This document shows, one piece after another, positions 8,534 to 16,623 of a stretch of DNA of 64,000 nucleotides. Position 1 is the stretch's first letter; the number at the start of each line of letters is the position of its first letter. The stretch lies in the NCBI RefSeq assembly GCF_036127095.1, contig NZ_CP108006.1:3534001-3598000 (forward strand). Reading direction: 5' to 3'. The DNA is from Streptomyces sp. NBC_00335 (GTDB lineage Bacteria; Actinomycetota; Actinomycetes; Streptomycetales; Streptomycetaceae). Made by a program: the position numbers and the translations under genes. Under the pieces are notes generated by a model. It saw nothing but the letters and a program-made list of their open reading frames with translations. It did not search any database and was not told the DNA's origin.

Positions 8534-9996
8534 GGCGTCTTCCCTCCGCCGCCCCCGCTCAGGCCCGGGTTGACCCCGGTGACGACGTTGTCCCCTTCGG
8601 AGAGCGCCCCGGCCCCGGTCGGCTTCACCTCCACGTAGCCGTCGCCCGTCGTGCCCGCCTGGACCTCCACCTGCCGCCGCTTGCCCGCGGAGTCGACGAC
8701 GGACACGCTGGTGCGCCCGTCGGCGCCCGCCGAGACCGCGCTCACCGGGACGACCAGCGCGTCACCGGAGGTCGCGGCCGCCTCCACGGTCAGCCGTACG
8801 TCCTGTCCCGCGAGCGCGGGGTCCAGCGGGCTGTCGGGCTCCACGACCATGGCGTAGCCCGGGGCTCCCGGCGGGGCCTGCTGCTGGCCGTCCCCGGTCC
8901 CGCCCTGCGGCTGCGCGGCCGGGGCCGCGGCCGTGTCGGCCACCGAGGCGACCTTGGCCGTGGCCGTCACCCCGCTGACCTCGGACCTGATCTCCACGCG
9001 CTGGCCCGCCCGGACCAAGCCCTTCTGGTGTTCCTGCAGTTGGCCCCGGACCACCAGCGCCCCGGCGGACAGCGTCAGCGCGGGACCGGTGGCCACGGAG
9101 CCGACCCTGGTGTTGACCGTGGTGATCCGCGCGGGGAATCCCTCCAGGAACACGACCTCGCCGGCCGGGAGCATCGGACCCGCGACCTCCTGCGCCTCGG
9201 TGAGCTTGCGCCGCGCCTTGGCCAGGTCCTCCTCGGCCCGGCGCACGGCGCGCGAGGAACCCGGGTTCGAAGCGGCTTCCACGGCAGGGGAGTTCGCCGT
9301 CGAGCCGGCGGCGCCGCCCTTCGCCCCGCCGGCACCGCCGGCACCGCCTGCCCCGCCGTCCCCGGCTCCCGCCCCGGCCCGTACGTCCTCCAGCGCCCGC
9401 CGGGCCGCGGTCACCGCCTCCTCCGCGGCCTCCACCGCCTCTCCGCCGTCGGCGAGCGCGGGCAGCGCGTCGTAGCCGATCGAACGGTAGAAGGCGGCGA
9501 GTGCCGTTTTGGTGCCGGCCCCGAAGGTCCCGGCCTTGTCGGCGCCCGTCGGGTGTCCCCGCCCGGCCAGCGCCTGCTGGAGCTGTCTGACGTCCTCCCC
9601 GGTGGCCCCCGGCTTGAGGTCCCGGTACACGGGCAGCTTGCCCGGCAGGACGAACACCGGCCGCCCCGACACCTCCAGCAGCACCCGCCCCGCGTCCACC
9701 GCGCTCCCGGCGGTGGCCGCCACCTTGGTGACCACCGGCGCCGCCGCGCCCTCGGCCCGCGCGGTCGGCGTGACCTGCACGGTCTGGGTGGCGGTCGCGG
9801 TGCCGCGCAGGACGACGGTGTCGCGCAGCACCCGCTTCTCGACCCGGGCCACCAGGACGTCCATCGGGGGCGGCCCCGCGTCGGCCGCCACCTGCGCGGG
9901 GGACTTGATCACCGCCGAGGCGCCGACTCCGGCGCCCGCGAGCAGGACCGCCCCGCCGGCCACCGCGAAGACCCACTTACGGTGCTTCGCGCTCAT
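8530..9996 (-). CDS. HlyD-like adaptor with peptidoglycan-binding domain
   Basis: A 488-residue membrane-anchored periplasmic adaptor-like protein. An N-terminal anchor (WVFAVAGGAVLLAGAGVGASAV) is followed by a biotinyl-lipoyl-like arm. A PG_binding_1-type helix bundle follows (LKPGATGEDVRQLQQALAGRGHP). Then come a hairpin with an Ala/Gly-rich low-complexity insert, AEEDLAKARRKLTEAQEV and a C-terminal beta-barrel. Gram-positive versions of this architecture pair with MacB-like ABC exporters and probably span the wall. The ATG at 9996 overlaps the upstream lipoprotein stop by 4 bp. The cargo is unknown. Confidence 0.9.
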   Translation of the reverse strand: MSAKHRKWVFAVAGGAVLLAGAGVGASAVIKSPAQVAADAGPPPMDVLVARVEKRVLRDTVVLRGTATATQTVQVTPTARAEGAAAPVVTKVAATAGSAVDAGRVLLEVSGRPVFVLPGKLPVYRDLKPGATGEDVRQLQQALAGRGHPTGADKAGTFGAGTKTALAAFYRSIGYDALPALADGGEAVEAAEEAVTAARRALEDVRAGAGAGDGGAGGAGGAGGAKGGAAGSTANSPAVEAASNPGSSRAVRRAEEDLAKARRKLTEAQEVAGPMLPAGEVVFLEGFPARITTVNTRVGSVATGPALTLSAGALVVRGQLQEHQKGLVRAGQRVEIRSEVSGVTATAKVASVADTAAAPAAQPQGGTGDGQQQAPPGAPGYAMVVEPDSPLDPALAGQDVRLTVEAAATSGDALVVPVSAVSAGADGRTSVSVVDSAGKRRQVEVQAGTTGDGYVEVKPTGAGALSEGDNVVTGVNPGLSGGGGGKTP

Positions 9997-10550
9997 CCAC
10001 CCACCACGCCCGAGGACGAACCCGCCGGGGCCTTCTCCGCGCACTTGAGGAGGGCGGCAGCCGCCTTCGGGTCCGTCTTGAGCCCGGCGTCGACCCCGGA
10101 GTCACCCGTGACCGGGTCGGGGTCGGGGAAGTCCCGGGCCCCGTTCGCGCGCATGCACGCGGTGAACTCCTTCGCCTTCGCGAGCGTCGCCGCGTCCGCC
10201 TGGGGCTGCACCCGCTTGGCCGCGCAGGCCGTCTCGGCCGCCCGCACCTTGGCGGGGTCGGCCTTGGCCGGGTCCACGACCTGTATCCCCGAGGGGGTGT
10301 CCTTCATCGGCAGCCCCTGGTCCTTCAGGCAGGCGAAGAACGCCGCCAGCTTGGGATCGGCGGCGTCCTTGCCGGTCGGAGCCGGCGAGGTGGCCGTCGG
10401 CGTACCCGTACCGGTGGCTCCGGACGGGGCGGCGCCCCCGGCGTCCGGCTCTCCCCCCGAGCAGCCGGACACCAGGAGCACCACCGACATCAGGGACGCC
10501 AGGGACAACAGCACCGGCGCGGAAGCGGACCGGACGCGTGGAGATGACAC
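9993..10550 (-). CDS. Exporter-associated lipoprotein with CMR...PDPDP motif
   Basis: A 185-residue predicted lipoprotein and first gene of the exporter operon. The GTG at 10550 is preceded by AAGGGG at a spacing of 10, and the signal peptide ends in VVLLVSGC. The mature part has ACLKDQGLPM, ETACAAKRV and FTACMRANGARDFPDPDP. That last stretch matches the motif of the lipoprotein at 688-1182. Family knowledge places such proteins with HlyD/ABC systems, where they may act as substrate or wall-side subunits; that role is inferred. The upstream frame to 10730 lacks a ribosome site and looks non-coding. Confidence 0.88.
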   Translation of the reverse strand: MSSPRVRSASAPVLLSLASLMSVVLLVSGCSGGEPDAGGAAPSGATGTGTPTATSPAPTGKDAADPKLAAFFACLKDQGLPMKDTPSGIQVVDPAKADPAKVRAAETACAAKRVQPQADAATLAKAKEFTACMRANGARDFPDPDPVTGDSGVDAGLKTDPKAAAALLKCAEKAPAGSSSGVVGG

Positions 10551-10809
10551 AGGAATCGACCCCTTCGTACGCTCCCGCCGCGAGCCGGCTCCGGAGCGGG
10601 CGCCGTACGGCAACAGGGCGCCTCCGCCTACACCGTAGGAGTCACCCACCCCAGACGTAACTGGCCCGAAGGCTAGTTGTCGCCCCGGCCCGGACCCCGT
10701 TGACTCAGCCCGGTCCGATGGGCCCATCACCTGCCGGATCCGGTGTCTGCAGGCACTCGCCCGGTACCGACGCTGTCAACGTCCACGCTCCCCACGGAAA
10801 GGCACAGCC

Positions 10810-11208
10810 ATGCGCTCTCGCATCGTCATGCGCGCCGCCGTCACAGCAGCGCTCGCCCTGTCCGCCGTAGGCCTCTCGCTCGGCTCGGCCTCCGCCGCCG
10901 AGAAGGACGGCTGGATCACGTCCGGCGAGTTCGGCCTCTTCTGCTTCCAGAACCAGGGCAACTCCGTGTTCGACCTCGTCCTCGACGACGTCAACTTCGC
11001 GGACGACTACTTCAAGGGCTCGCAGTCCTGCGCGGGTCACACCACCAACGACTGGACGGAGTCCTACCGCAACCTGGACTCGTTCACCTGGGACGTCTAC
11101 ACCGACTGGAACCGCGGCGGCTCCCACGGGACCCTCCCCGCGGGCTACGCGGGCAACGCCAGCGCCACCTTCAAGAACCGCATCTCCTCGGCGTACTGGG
11201 TCCGCTGA
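10810..11208 (+). CDS. Small secreted protein, paralogue of 32-445
   Basis: A 132-residue secreted protein with a clean Sec signal (MRSRIV, hydrophobic core, cleavage after SASAA). The mature region has SGEFGLFCFQNQ, FDLVLDDVNF, YRNLDSFTWDVYTDWN and GYAGNASATFKNRI, paralleling the protein at 32-445. GGAAAGG lies about 8 nt before the ATG. It may adopt an I36-inhibitor or crystallin-like fold, but I cannot assign an activity. A strong terminator follows, then a lipoprotein that is also paralogous to one near 1.2-2.2 kb. Confidence 0.78.
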   Translation: MRSRIVMRAAVTAALALSAVGLSLGSASAAEKDGWITSGEFGLFCFQNQGNSVFDLVLDDVNFADDYFKGSQSCAGHTTNDWTESYRNLDSFTWDVYTDWNRGGSHGTLPAGYAGNASATFKNRISSAYWVR

Positions 11209-11234
11209 CACCACGTCACTCATGCGCAGCACAA

Positions 11235-11271
11235 GCGCCGCTCCGCCCGCAACCATCGGGCGGAGCGGCGC
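11235..11271 (+). terminator. Hairpin terminator after secreted protein gene
   Basis: A perfect 15-bp inverted repeat (11235-11249 with 11257-11271) encloses a 7-nt loop and has no T-run, as is usual for Streptomyces. It separates the secreted-protein gene from the lipoprotein gene. Confidence 0.8.
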
Positions 11272-11304
11272 GCCCACATCTTCTCATCTCCCTCCGGAGC
11301 CCAC

Positions 11305-12258
11305 ATGCCCTTCTCCCGCCGCTTGCTGCGACCTCTCGGCGTCGCCTTGTTGCCCCTGGCCCTCGCGGGGTGCGGCGGCTCGGACCCGGACGGCGGTCCG
11401 TCCGCCGAGGAGCCCCCGACCGGCGCCGCGCCGACCCTGCTGGCCAGCGCGGACCTGCGCTTCCCGCTCGACGCGTACGTACCGACCGGGGAGCAGAACT
11501 CCCAGCTGACGAAGGCCCAGGACAAGCTGGTCGACCAGTGCATGCAGCGCTACGGGTTCCGGTACGAGTCCCCGCGCGCCGGGTCCGCGGCGCAGCCGCG
11601 CGACGAGAGCAGGCGCTACGGGCTCTCCGACGCCTCGGTAGCCACCCGCTACGGCTACAACAACCCGGTGCTGGAGAACCGTCCGCCCAAGCCGGTGGCG
11701 AAGCAGCTCGGGCCGAACGAGAAGCTCTTCCTGCACGGTGAGGAGCAGGTGGATCCCGCGAAACCCATCCCCATGAGCCAGGAGGAATCCGAGAAATCCG
11801 GGCTGGGCTCGCTGACCGTCGACGGAAAGAAGGTTCCGTCGGGCGGCTGCCTGCGGGAATCCTTCCTCAAGCTCTACTCCCCGGTGAAGAACTCCGTGGA
11901 CATCATGGTCCCGCAGAACTTCGGATTCGACGCCTACGGGCGCTCCCGGCAGGACAGCCGGGTGGAAAAGGCGATCAAGGAATGGTCTGCCTGCATGGCG
12001 GAAAAAGGTTTCTCGACCGACAATCCGGTCAGCCCCGAACTGGGATTCAACGACGCCACCCTGGGATCTCCGCAGGCGGTCACCGCCGCGCAGCAGGACG
12101 TGGCCTGCAAGCAGCGCACCAACCTGGTGGGCATATGGTTCACGGTCGAAGTCGCCTACCAGAAACGGCTGATCGAGCAGAACGCCGAGGTACTGGCCCT
12201 GGCCAAGACGCAGTTGGAGGAGCGGATGCGGCTCGCCGCCCAGCTCACCTCCGCCTGA
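11305..12258 (+). CDS. Large lipoprotein, paralogue of 1235-2236
   Basis: A 317-residue predicted lipoprotein with lipobox LALAGC. Conserved blocks shared with the paralogue are FPLDAY, CMQRYGF, GGCLRESFLKLYSP, KNSVDI, EWSACMAEKGF, QQDVACKQRTNLVG and AYQKRLIEQNAE. The cysteine pattern suggests a disulphide-stabilised extracellular domain. No catalytic motif is seen. It lies 34 bp upstream of the DUF3152 gene on the same strand, so the two may form a short operon of exported proteins. Confidence 0.82.
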   Translation: MPFSRRLLRPLGVALLPLALAGCGGSDPDGGPSAEEPPTGAAPTLLASADLRFPLDAYVPTGEQNSQLTKAQDKLVDQCMQRYGFRYESPRAGSAAQPRDESRRYGLSDASVATRYGYNNPVLENRPPKPVAKQLGPNEKLFLHGEEQVDPAKPIPMSQEESEKSGLGSLTVDGKKVPSGGCLRESFLKLYSPVKNSVDIMVPQNFGFDAYGRSRQDSRVEKAIKEWSACMAEKGFSTDNPVSPELGFNDATLGSPQAVTAAQQDVACKQRTNLVGIWFTVEVAYQKRLIEQNAEVLALAKTQLEERMRLAAQLTSA

Positions 12259-12291
12259 TCCACGACACGCTGCGAACGACTCGGCTCTGAC

Positions 12292-13134
12292 ATGACGAAA
12301 CACCGCTCCACCCGCCGCCGGCCCGCACGGCTGGTCCTGCCGCTCGTGCTCTGCTCGGGGGCCGCCGTCGCGGCGGCCATGGCGGGGATCCTGCCCCAGG
12401 CCTCCGCACCCCGCGCGGACCTCTCCGCCCCGCAGCCCCCGCCGTCCGGGCGGACGGCCGCGCTCGACCCCGTGCCCGTACCCACACCCACGCCCTCGCC
12501 CACGTCCGTACCGGCGCCCACGCCCACGCCTCCCCCGTCGCCGACGCCCACCCCGAGCCCCCCGGCCGTCCCGGAGACGGGGCCCGGCACCTTCCGGGCC
12601 TCCACCGTCTCCGGCCCCCGCCACGGCTCCGGACCGGTACGGCGCTACCGCGTCGAGGCCGAGGACGGCTCGGGCATCGATCCGGACGAGGCCGCCCGCG
12701 CGGTCGACGCCGTGCTCGGCGACCCGCGCGGCTGGACCCGCGACCCGCGGTACGCGTTCCGGCTGACCGGGTCCGGCCCGGTGGAGTTCACGGTGCGCAT
12801 CGCCACCCCGGCCACCACGGACCGGCTCTGCCAGGTGGTGACCCCGGAGCTGAAGGGGGAGGCGAACTGCCGCAGCGGGCACCAGGTGATCGTCAACCTG
12901 CGGCGCTGGCAGCTCGGTTCGCCCCAGTTCGACGGCTCGCCCGCCGAGTACCGGGCGCTGATCATCAACCACGAGGTGGGCCACGAACTGGGCCGCGGCC
13001 ACGAGACCTGCCCCGGCCCGGGCCTGCCCGCGCCGGCGATGATGCAGCAGCTCAAAGGGCTGCTGGGGTGCCGGTCCAACGCCTGGCCGTTCGACTCGCG
13101 CGGGAATTACGCGAGGGGACCGCTCGTCCCTTGA
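12292..13134 (+). CDS. Secreted DUF3152 zinc-metalloprotease-like protein
   Basis: A 280-residue exported protein with a signal anchor in LVLPLVLCSGAAVAAAMAG. A long Pro/Thr linker of repeated PTP units (residues about 60-90) probably spans the wall. The folded domain begins at about residue 100. It contains HEVGHELGRGH near residues 226-236, matching the zincin HExxH...H pattern but with HEVGH as the metal site, plus Cys pairs (RLCQVV, ANCRSGH, ETCPG, LLGCRS). DUF3152 members resemble metallopeptidases; actual proteolysis is inferred. Confidence 0.88.
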   Translation: MTKHRSTRRRPARLVLPLVLCSGAAVAAAMAGILPQASAPRADLSAPQPPPSGRTAALDPVPVPTPTPSPTSVPAPTPTPPPSPTPTPSPPAVPETGPGTFRASTVSGPRHGSGPVRRYRVEAEDGSGIDPDEAARAVDAVLGDPRGWTRDPRYAFRLTGSGPVEFTVRIATPATTDRLCQVVTPELKGEANCRSGHQVIVNLRRWQLGSPQFDGSPAEYRALIINHEVGHELGRGHETCPGPGLPAPAMMQQLKGLLGCRSNAWPFDSRGNYARGPLVP

Positions 13135-13240
13135 TCGGCCACACACACCGGATCATCACAGTTCTGACCGAAACCAGCCATTCCCCCCTCCAGCACTGCA
13201 GTTACAATGAAAAATCGATCGAAACATCCCGGGGGGGATC

Positions 13241-13564
13241 ATGGAAATCGACAACGGCATGACCATCAGTCTGCCAGGCACGTTCCAGTCCGGTCCGGAG
13301 TCCGGCAGCGACTGCGGACCGCGGGAAGAAATTCAGCTCACACGCCAAGAGTCGGTCGTATTCATCAATTTATGCACGGGTGCGAGCAACTCGGAGCTGG
13401 CGAAGAAGCTCACGCTGTCCGTCGGCACCGTCAAATTCCACGTGTCCAACATCCGCGAGAAGCTGGGCGGGCTCAGCCGCCTCCAGGTCTGTCTGCTGTC
13501 CGCCCTCACCCAGACGGAATCCGCCGAGCTCAGCGCCGGCGGTGGAGCAGTCTGCCGCCGATGA
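13241..13564 (+). CDS. Orphan LuxR-type HTH regulator with a TTA codon
   Basis: A 107-residue single-domain regulator. The LuxR C-terminal helix-turn-helix occupies about residues 33-90: LTRQESVVFINL, GASNSELAKKLTLSVGTVKFHVSNI and LGGLSRLQVCLL. There is no receiver or ligand domain, so it resembles small sporulation or antibiotic-type regulators. An excellent ribosome site (GGGGGGGA) precedes the ATG, and the upstream region is AT-rich for this genome. Leu44 is encoded by TTA (13370-13372), read only by the bldA tRNA in Streptomyces, so expression should be developmentally gated. The 3' end overlaps the convergent amidohydrolase-like gene by 35 bp. Confidence 0.85.
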   Translation: MEIDNGMTISLPGTFQSGPESGSDCGPREEIQLTRQESVVFINLCTGASNSELAKKLTLSVGTVKFHVSNIREKLGGLSRLQVCLLSALTQTESAELSAGGGAVCRR

Positions 13565-14192
13565 CCGTGGCCACACAGGTCGTCGGGCCCTCCACCAGCA
13601 GTTCCACCGGACCGGCCACCGCGAACACCGCGAACCGCGCCGGGGCGCCCGGCTCCAGGACGCCGTGGAAGGCCTGCCCGGCCGCGGTCCGGCCGGCGAG
13701 CGGGTCCAGGGAGGCCGGACCCTCGTAGGGAGCGGGCGGGACGACGGTCAGCCCGGAGCGGACCACGGCCGTACGGACGGCCGGGCTGGTGAAGCGGCCC
13801 GCCACCGCGACCACCCCGCGGGCGAGCAGCTTCTGCGTACCGCGCCGCGCGCTGTTTCCCCAGCGCGGCTCCGTCATCTTCAGGTCCGCCAACGCCGCCG
13901 CGCCGCTGATCGGTTCGGCCCCGAGCTCGGTGATCTCGTACGGGTCGTCCGGATAGTACGTGCGCTCCAGCAGCTCGTCGCCGCCGCGCACCAGCAGCCC
14001 CGGGGTCAGCACCCCGGGCCAGCTGCGGGCGCGCGCGTGCGGATAGGCCGCGGCGAGCTCCTCGTACGGGCCCACCCGGGCGATGCGGTCGCCCTCGACC
14101 AGGACCGCGCCGCCGGGCAGCGGCGCCGGTCCCGGGCCGGGTCCGGCGGCGAGCCCCGTGACGAGGAGTTCGGCGGTGTGGATCGTCAGCAC
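13530..14192 (-). CDS. Imidazolonepropionase-like (amidohydrolase-fold) protein
   Basis: A 220-residue protein resembling the outer beta-sandwich and fragments of amidohydrolases such as imidazolonepropionase: TIHTAELLVTG, GAVLVEGDRIARVGPYEEL, SWPGVLTPGLLVRGGDEL and a closing GVLEPGAPARFAVF. Family enzymes normally have PGxxDxHxH at the third block; here LVRGGDEL replaces it and no metal-binding His pair is visible. At half the usual length it is probably not a standard hydrolase. It starts 7 bp after mqnC on the same strand, so it is very likely cotranscribed with that menaquinone gene. Confidence 0.75.
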   Translation of the reverse strand: MLTIHTAELLVTGLAAGPGPGPAPLPGGAVLVEGDRIARVGPYEELAAAYPHARARSWPGVLTPGLLVRGGDELLERTYYPDDPYEITELGAEPISGAAALADLKMTEPRWGNSARRGTQKLLARGVVAVAGRFTSPAVRTAVVRSGLTVVPPAPYEGPASLDPLAGRTAAGQAFHGVLEPGAPARFAVFAVAGPVELLVEGPTTCVATVIGGRLLHRRR

Positions 14193-14198
14193 GGGCGC

Positions 14199-15398
14199 TC
14201 AGTTCGAGGAGATGAGCTTCAGCTCGGGGTGGGCCGTACCGCCCTCGATGGCGGTGGAGGAGATGTGCGAGACCACGCGGTCGTCGACCGGGTCGTTCGC
14301 CGGGTCCTCGTGCACGAGGAGGTGCTCGTACGTCGTGGCGCGCTGCGCCGGGACGCGGCCCGCCTTGCGGATGAGGTCGATGATCTCCATGCGGTTGGAG
14401 CGGTGCTTGGCACCGGCCGAGGAGACCACGTTCTCCTCCAGCATGATCGAACCGAGGTCGTCGGCGCCGTAGTGCAGGGAGAGCTGGCCCGCCTCCTTGC
14501 CGACGGTGAGCCAGGAGCCCTGGATGTGGGCGATGTTGTCGAGGAAGAGCCGCGCGATGGCGATCATGCGCAGGTACTCGAAGACGGTCGCCTGGGTGCG
14601 GCCCTTGAGGTGGTTGTTCTCGGGCTGGTAGGTGTACGGGATGAAGGCGCGGAAGCCGCCCGTACGGTCCTGGGTGTCCCGGATCATCGCGATGTGCTCG
14701 ATGCGCTCGGCGTTGGTCTCGCCGGTGCCCATCAGCATGGTGGAGGTGGACTCCACGCCCAGCTTGTGGGCGATCTCCATGATCTCCAGCCAGCGCTCGC
14801 CGGACTCCTTGAGCGGGGCGATCGCCTTGCGCGGCCGCTCCGGGAGCAGCTCGGCGCCGGCGCCCGCGAAGGAGTCGAGACCGGCGGCGTGGATGCGCTG
14901 GATGGCCTCCTCCGCAGACACCTTGGAGATGCGGGCCATGTGCTCGACCTCGGACGCGCCGAGGGAGTGGATGACCAGCTGCGGGAAGGCCTGCTTGATG
15001 GCGGAGAAGTGGTGTTCGTAGTACTCGACGCCGTAGTCCGGGTGGTGGCCGCCCTGGAACATGATCTGCGTGCCGCCCAGCTCGACGGTCTCCGCGCAGC
15101 GGCGCAGGATGTCGTCGAGGTCGCGGGACCAGCCCTTCTTCGCGTCCTTGGGGGCCGCGTAGAAGGCGCAGAACTTGCACGCCGTCACGCACACGTTGGT
15201 GTAGTTGATGTTGCGCTCGATGATGTACGTCGCGATGTGCTCGGTACCGGCGTAGCGCAGCCGGCGGGCCGCGTCGGCGGCCTGTCCCAGCGCGTGCAGG
15301 GGCGCGTGACGGTAGAGGTCGAGCGCCTCTTCCTTGGTGATCCGGCCCCCAGCGGCGGCTCGGTCGAGGACTGACTGGAGAGCGGCCTGGTCGGTCAC
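14199..15398 (-). CDS. mqnC: Cyclic dehypoxanthinylfutalosine synthase MqnC
   Basis: A 399-residue radical SAM enzyme of the futalosine menaquinone pathway. It cyclises dehypoxanthine futalosine into the spiro intermediate that becomes the naphthoquinone ring. The cluster motif CxxxCxxC is in CVTACKFCAFY at about residues 71-81, after YIIERNINYTNV. GGHHPDYGVEYYE, GAGAELL, ESTSTMLMGTGET and ENVVSSAGA are MqnC-type blocks that set it apart from MqnE. The GTG at 15398 follows AAAGGTGA. The short amidohydrolase-like gene downstream is coupled to it. Confidence 0.95.
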   Translation of the reverse strand: MTDQAALQSVLDRAAAGGRITKEEALDLYRHAPLHALGQAADAARRLRYAGTEHIATYIIERNINYTNVCVTACKFCAFYAAPKDAKKGWSRDLDDILRRCAETVELGGTQIMFQGGHHPDYGVEYYEHHFSAIKQAFPQLVIHSLGASEVEHMARISKVSAEEAIQRIHAAGLDSFAGAGAELLPERPRKAIAPLKESGERWLEIMEIAHKLGVESTSTMLMGTGETNAERIEHIAMIRDTQDRTGGFRAFIPYTYQPENNHLKGRTQATVFEYLRMIAIARLFLDNIAHIQGSWLTVGKEAGQLSLHYGADDLGSIMLEENVVSSAGAKHRSNRMEIIDLIRKAGRVPAQRATTYEHLLVHEDPANDPVDDRVVSHISSTAIEGGTAHPELKLISSN

Positions 15399-15555
15399 CG
15401 GTGCGTCACCTTTCGGCTGTGTCGTTCGGCTGGCGCCCGGCTGCGGTCGAAATTCCCGGACCGATCCAGCCTACGCCAGCCCCTCCGGCTCCCGGTCTGG
15501 CCCCCTGCGGGATGTCCCGAAGAGTGCGGATCCCGGACCCGGCCCGGGAACCCGC

Positions 15556-15653
15556 CTCACGGGACCCACCTCACGGGACCCACCTCACGGGACCGGCTCA
15601 CCTGCTTACCTGCTCGCCTGCTCGCCTGCTCGCCTGCTCGCCTGCTCACGGAA
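15556..15653. repeat. Short tandem repeats upstream of prepilin peptidase gene end
   Basis: Three copies of CTCACGGGACCCAC-like units (about 15556-15595) are followed by four to five copies of the octamer GCTCGCCT (about 15605-15648). They fill the gap between the mqnC upstream region and the 3' end of the peptidase gene. The downstream end of that gene also encodes a repetitive GLGPxLG tail, so slippage affects both sides. Confidence 0.75.
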
Positions 15654-16446
15654 CCGGGCCGGCGCCCAGGACGGGGCCCAGCCCCAAGTCGGGCCCCAGC
15701 CCCAGGCCCGCGTAGATCACGCCCGCGAGGGCTCCGGCGGCCATGAACGGGCCGAAGGCGATCGAGCTCCCGCGCTCCACCCGGCGCAGGGCGAGCCGGG
15801 CGTACCCGTGCACGGTGGCCGCGAGGAACGCGGCGAAGGTGCCCGCGATCAGCTCGAACCACCCGTACCAGCCCAGGACCTGCCCCACGGTCAGGGCCAG
15901 GGTGACGTCGCCGAACCCCATGCCGGGCGGGTGGATCACATGCAGGACGAGGTACACGGTCCAGAGGGCGAGTCCCCCCAGCAGAGCGCGCGTCCAGGAT
16001 CCGCCGGCGCCCGCGAACAGGGCGGCCACGCCGAGTGCGGCCGCGGTGGTGGCGGCCAGCGGCAGGGTCAGTACGTCGGGCAGCCGGTGCACGGCCTGGT
16101 CGACGAAGCAGAGCAGGACGGTGATCGGCGCCAGCAGCAGCCAGGCGGCCAGTTCGGGCCGCGCCCCGACCCCGGCCCCGAGCGCGAGGCAGACGAGGGT
16201 GGTGGCCAGCACCGCTCCGGCAGCGGGGGCGTAACCACCGCGCCACCGGCCAGCGGGCACGCACCGGGGGCACACCGCGCGGCCCAGCCAGCCTCGGGCG
16301 GGGCCGGTCAGCGGGTGGCCGGCCGGGCAGGCCGAGCGCCAGGGCAGGCCCGCCTCGACGGAGAGGCGGTAGGCGGCCCGGGGCAGGAAGAGACCGGCCG
16401 CCGCGCCCCAGAGCGTGACCCCGGCCACGAACAGCGTGATGCCCAC
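15646..16446 (-). CDS. Prepilin peptidase, A24 family
   Basis: A 266-residue polytopic membrane aspartyl protease that processes type IV prepilin-like or Flp pilin leaders. One catalytic Asp is in CFVDQAVHRLPD (about residues 114-125) and the second in GMGFGDVTLA (about 183). Both sit at cytosolic ends of helices, as in the A24 family. Hydrophobic helices cover most of the protein. An N-terminal Cys pair region (ACPAGH, AVCPRC) recalls the zinc motif of PilD-type enzymes, spaced further apart. The C terminus ends in repeated GLGPDLG units encoded by a tandem repeat. Confidence 0.85.
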   Translation of the reverse strand: MGITLFVAGVTLWGAAAGLFLPRAAYRLSVEAGLPWRSACPAGHPLTGPARGWLGRAVCPRCVPAGRWRGGYAPAAGAVLATTLVCLALGAGVGARPELAAWLLLAPITVLLCFVDQAVHRLPDVLTLPLAATTAAALGVAALFAGAGGSWTRALLGGLALWTVYLVLHVIHPPGMGFGDVTLALTVGQVLGWYGWFELIAGTFAAFLAATVHGYARLALRRVERGSSIAFGPFMAAGALAGVIYAGLGLGPDLGLGPVLGAGPVP

Positions 16447-16623
16447 GTCAGCCCGCCACCGCTGCCCGGCGGCCCGGAGCGGCTGCCCGTAACCGGATCC
16501 TCATCCCACGCCCCCGCCCCAGCCCCGCGCCCCATGACTTGGCGACGCACGCTAGCAGCGGCCACGGCCCCCCTCAAGGCCTGTGGATGCGCCACCGGGC
16601 ACCCCCAGGGGGTGTCTTGCCGA

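Noticed and set aside
15605..15648. Octamer repeats considered as a CRISPR or iteron array
   Set aside because: Units are 8 bp, contiguous and without spacers, so simple sequence slippage explains them.
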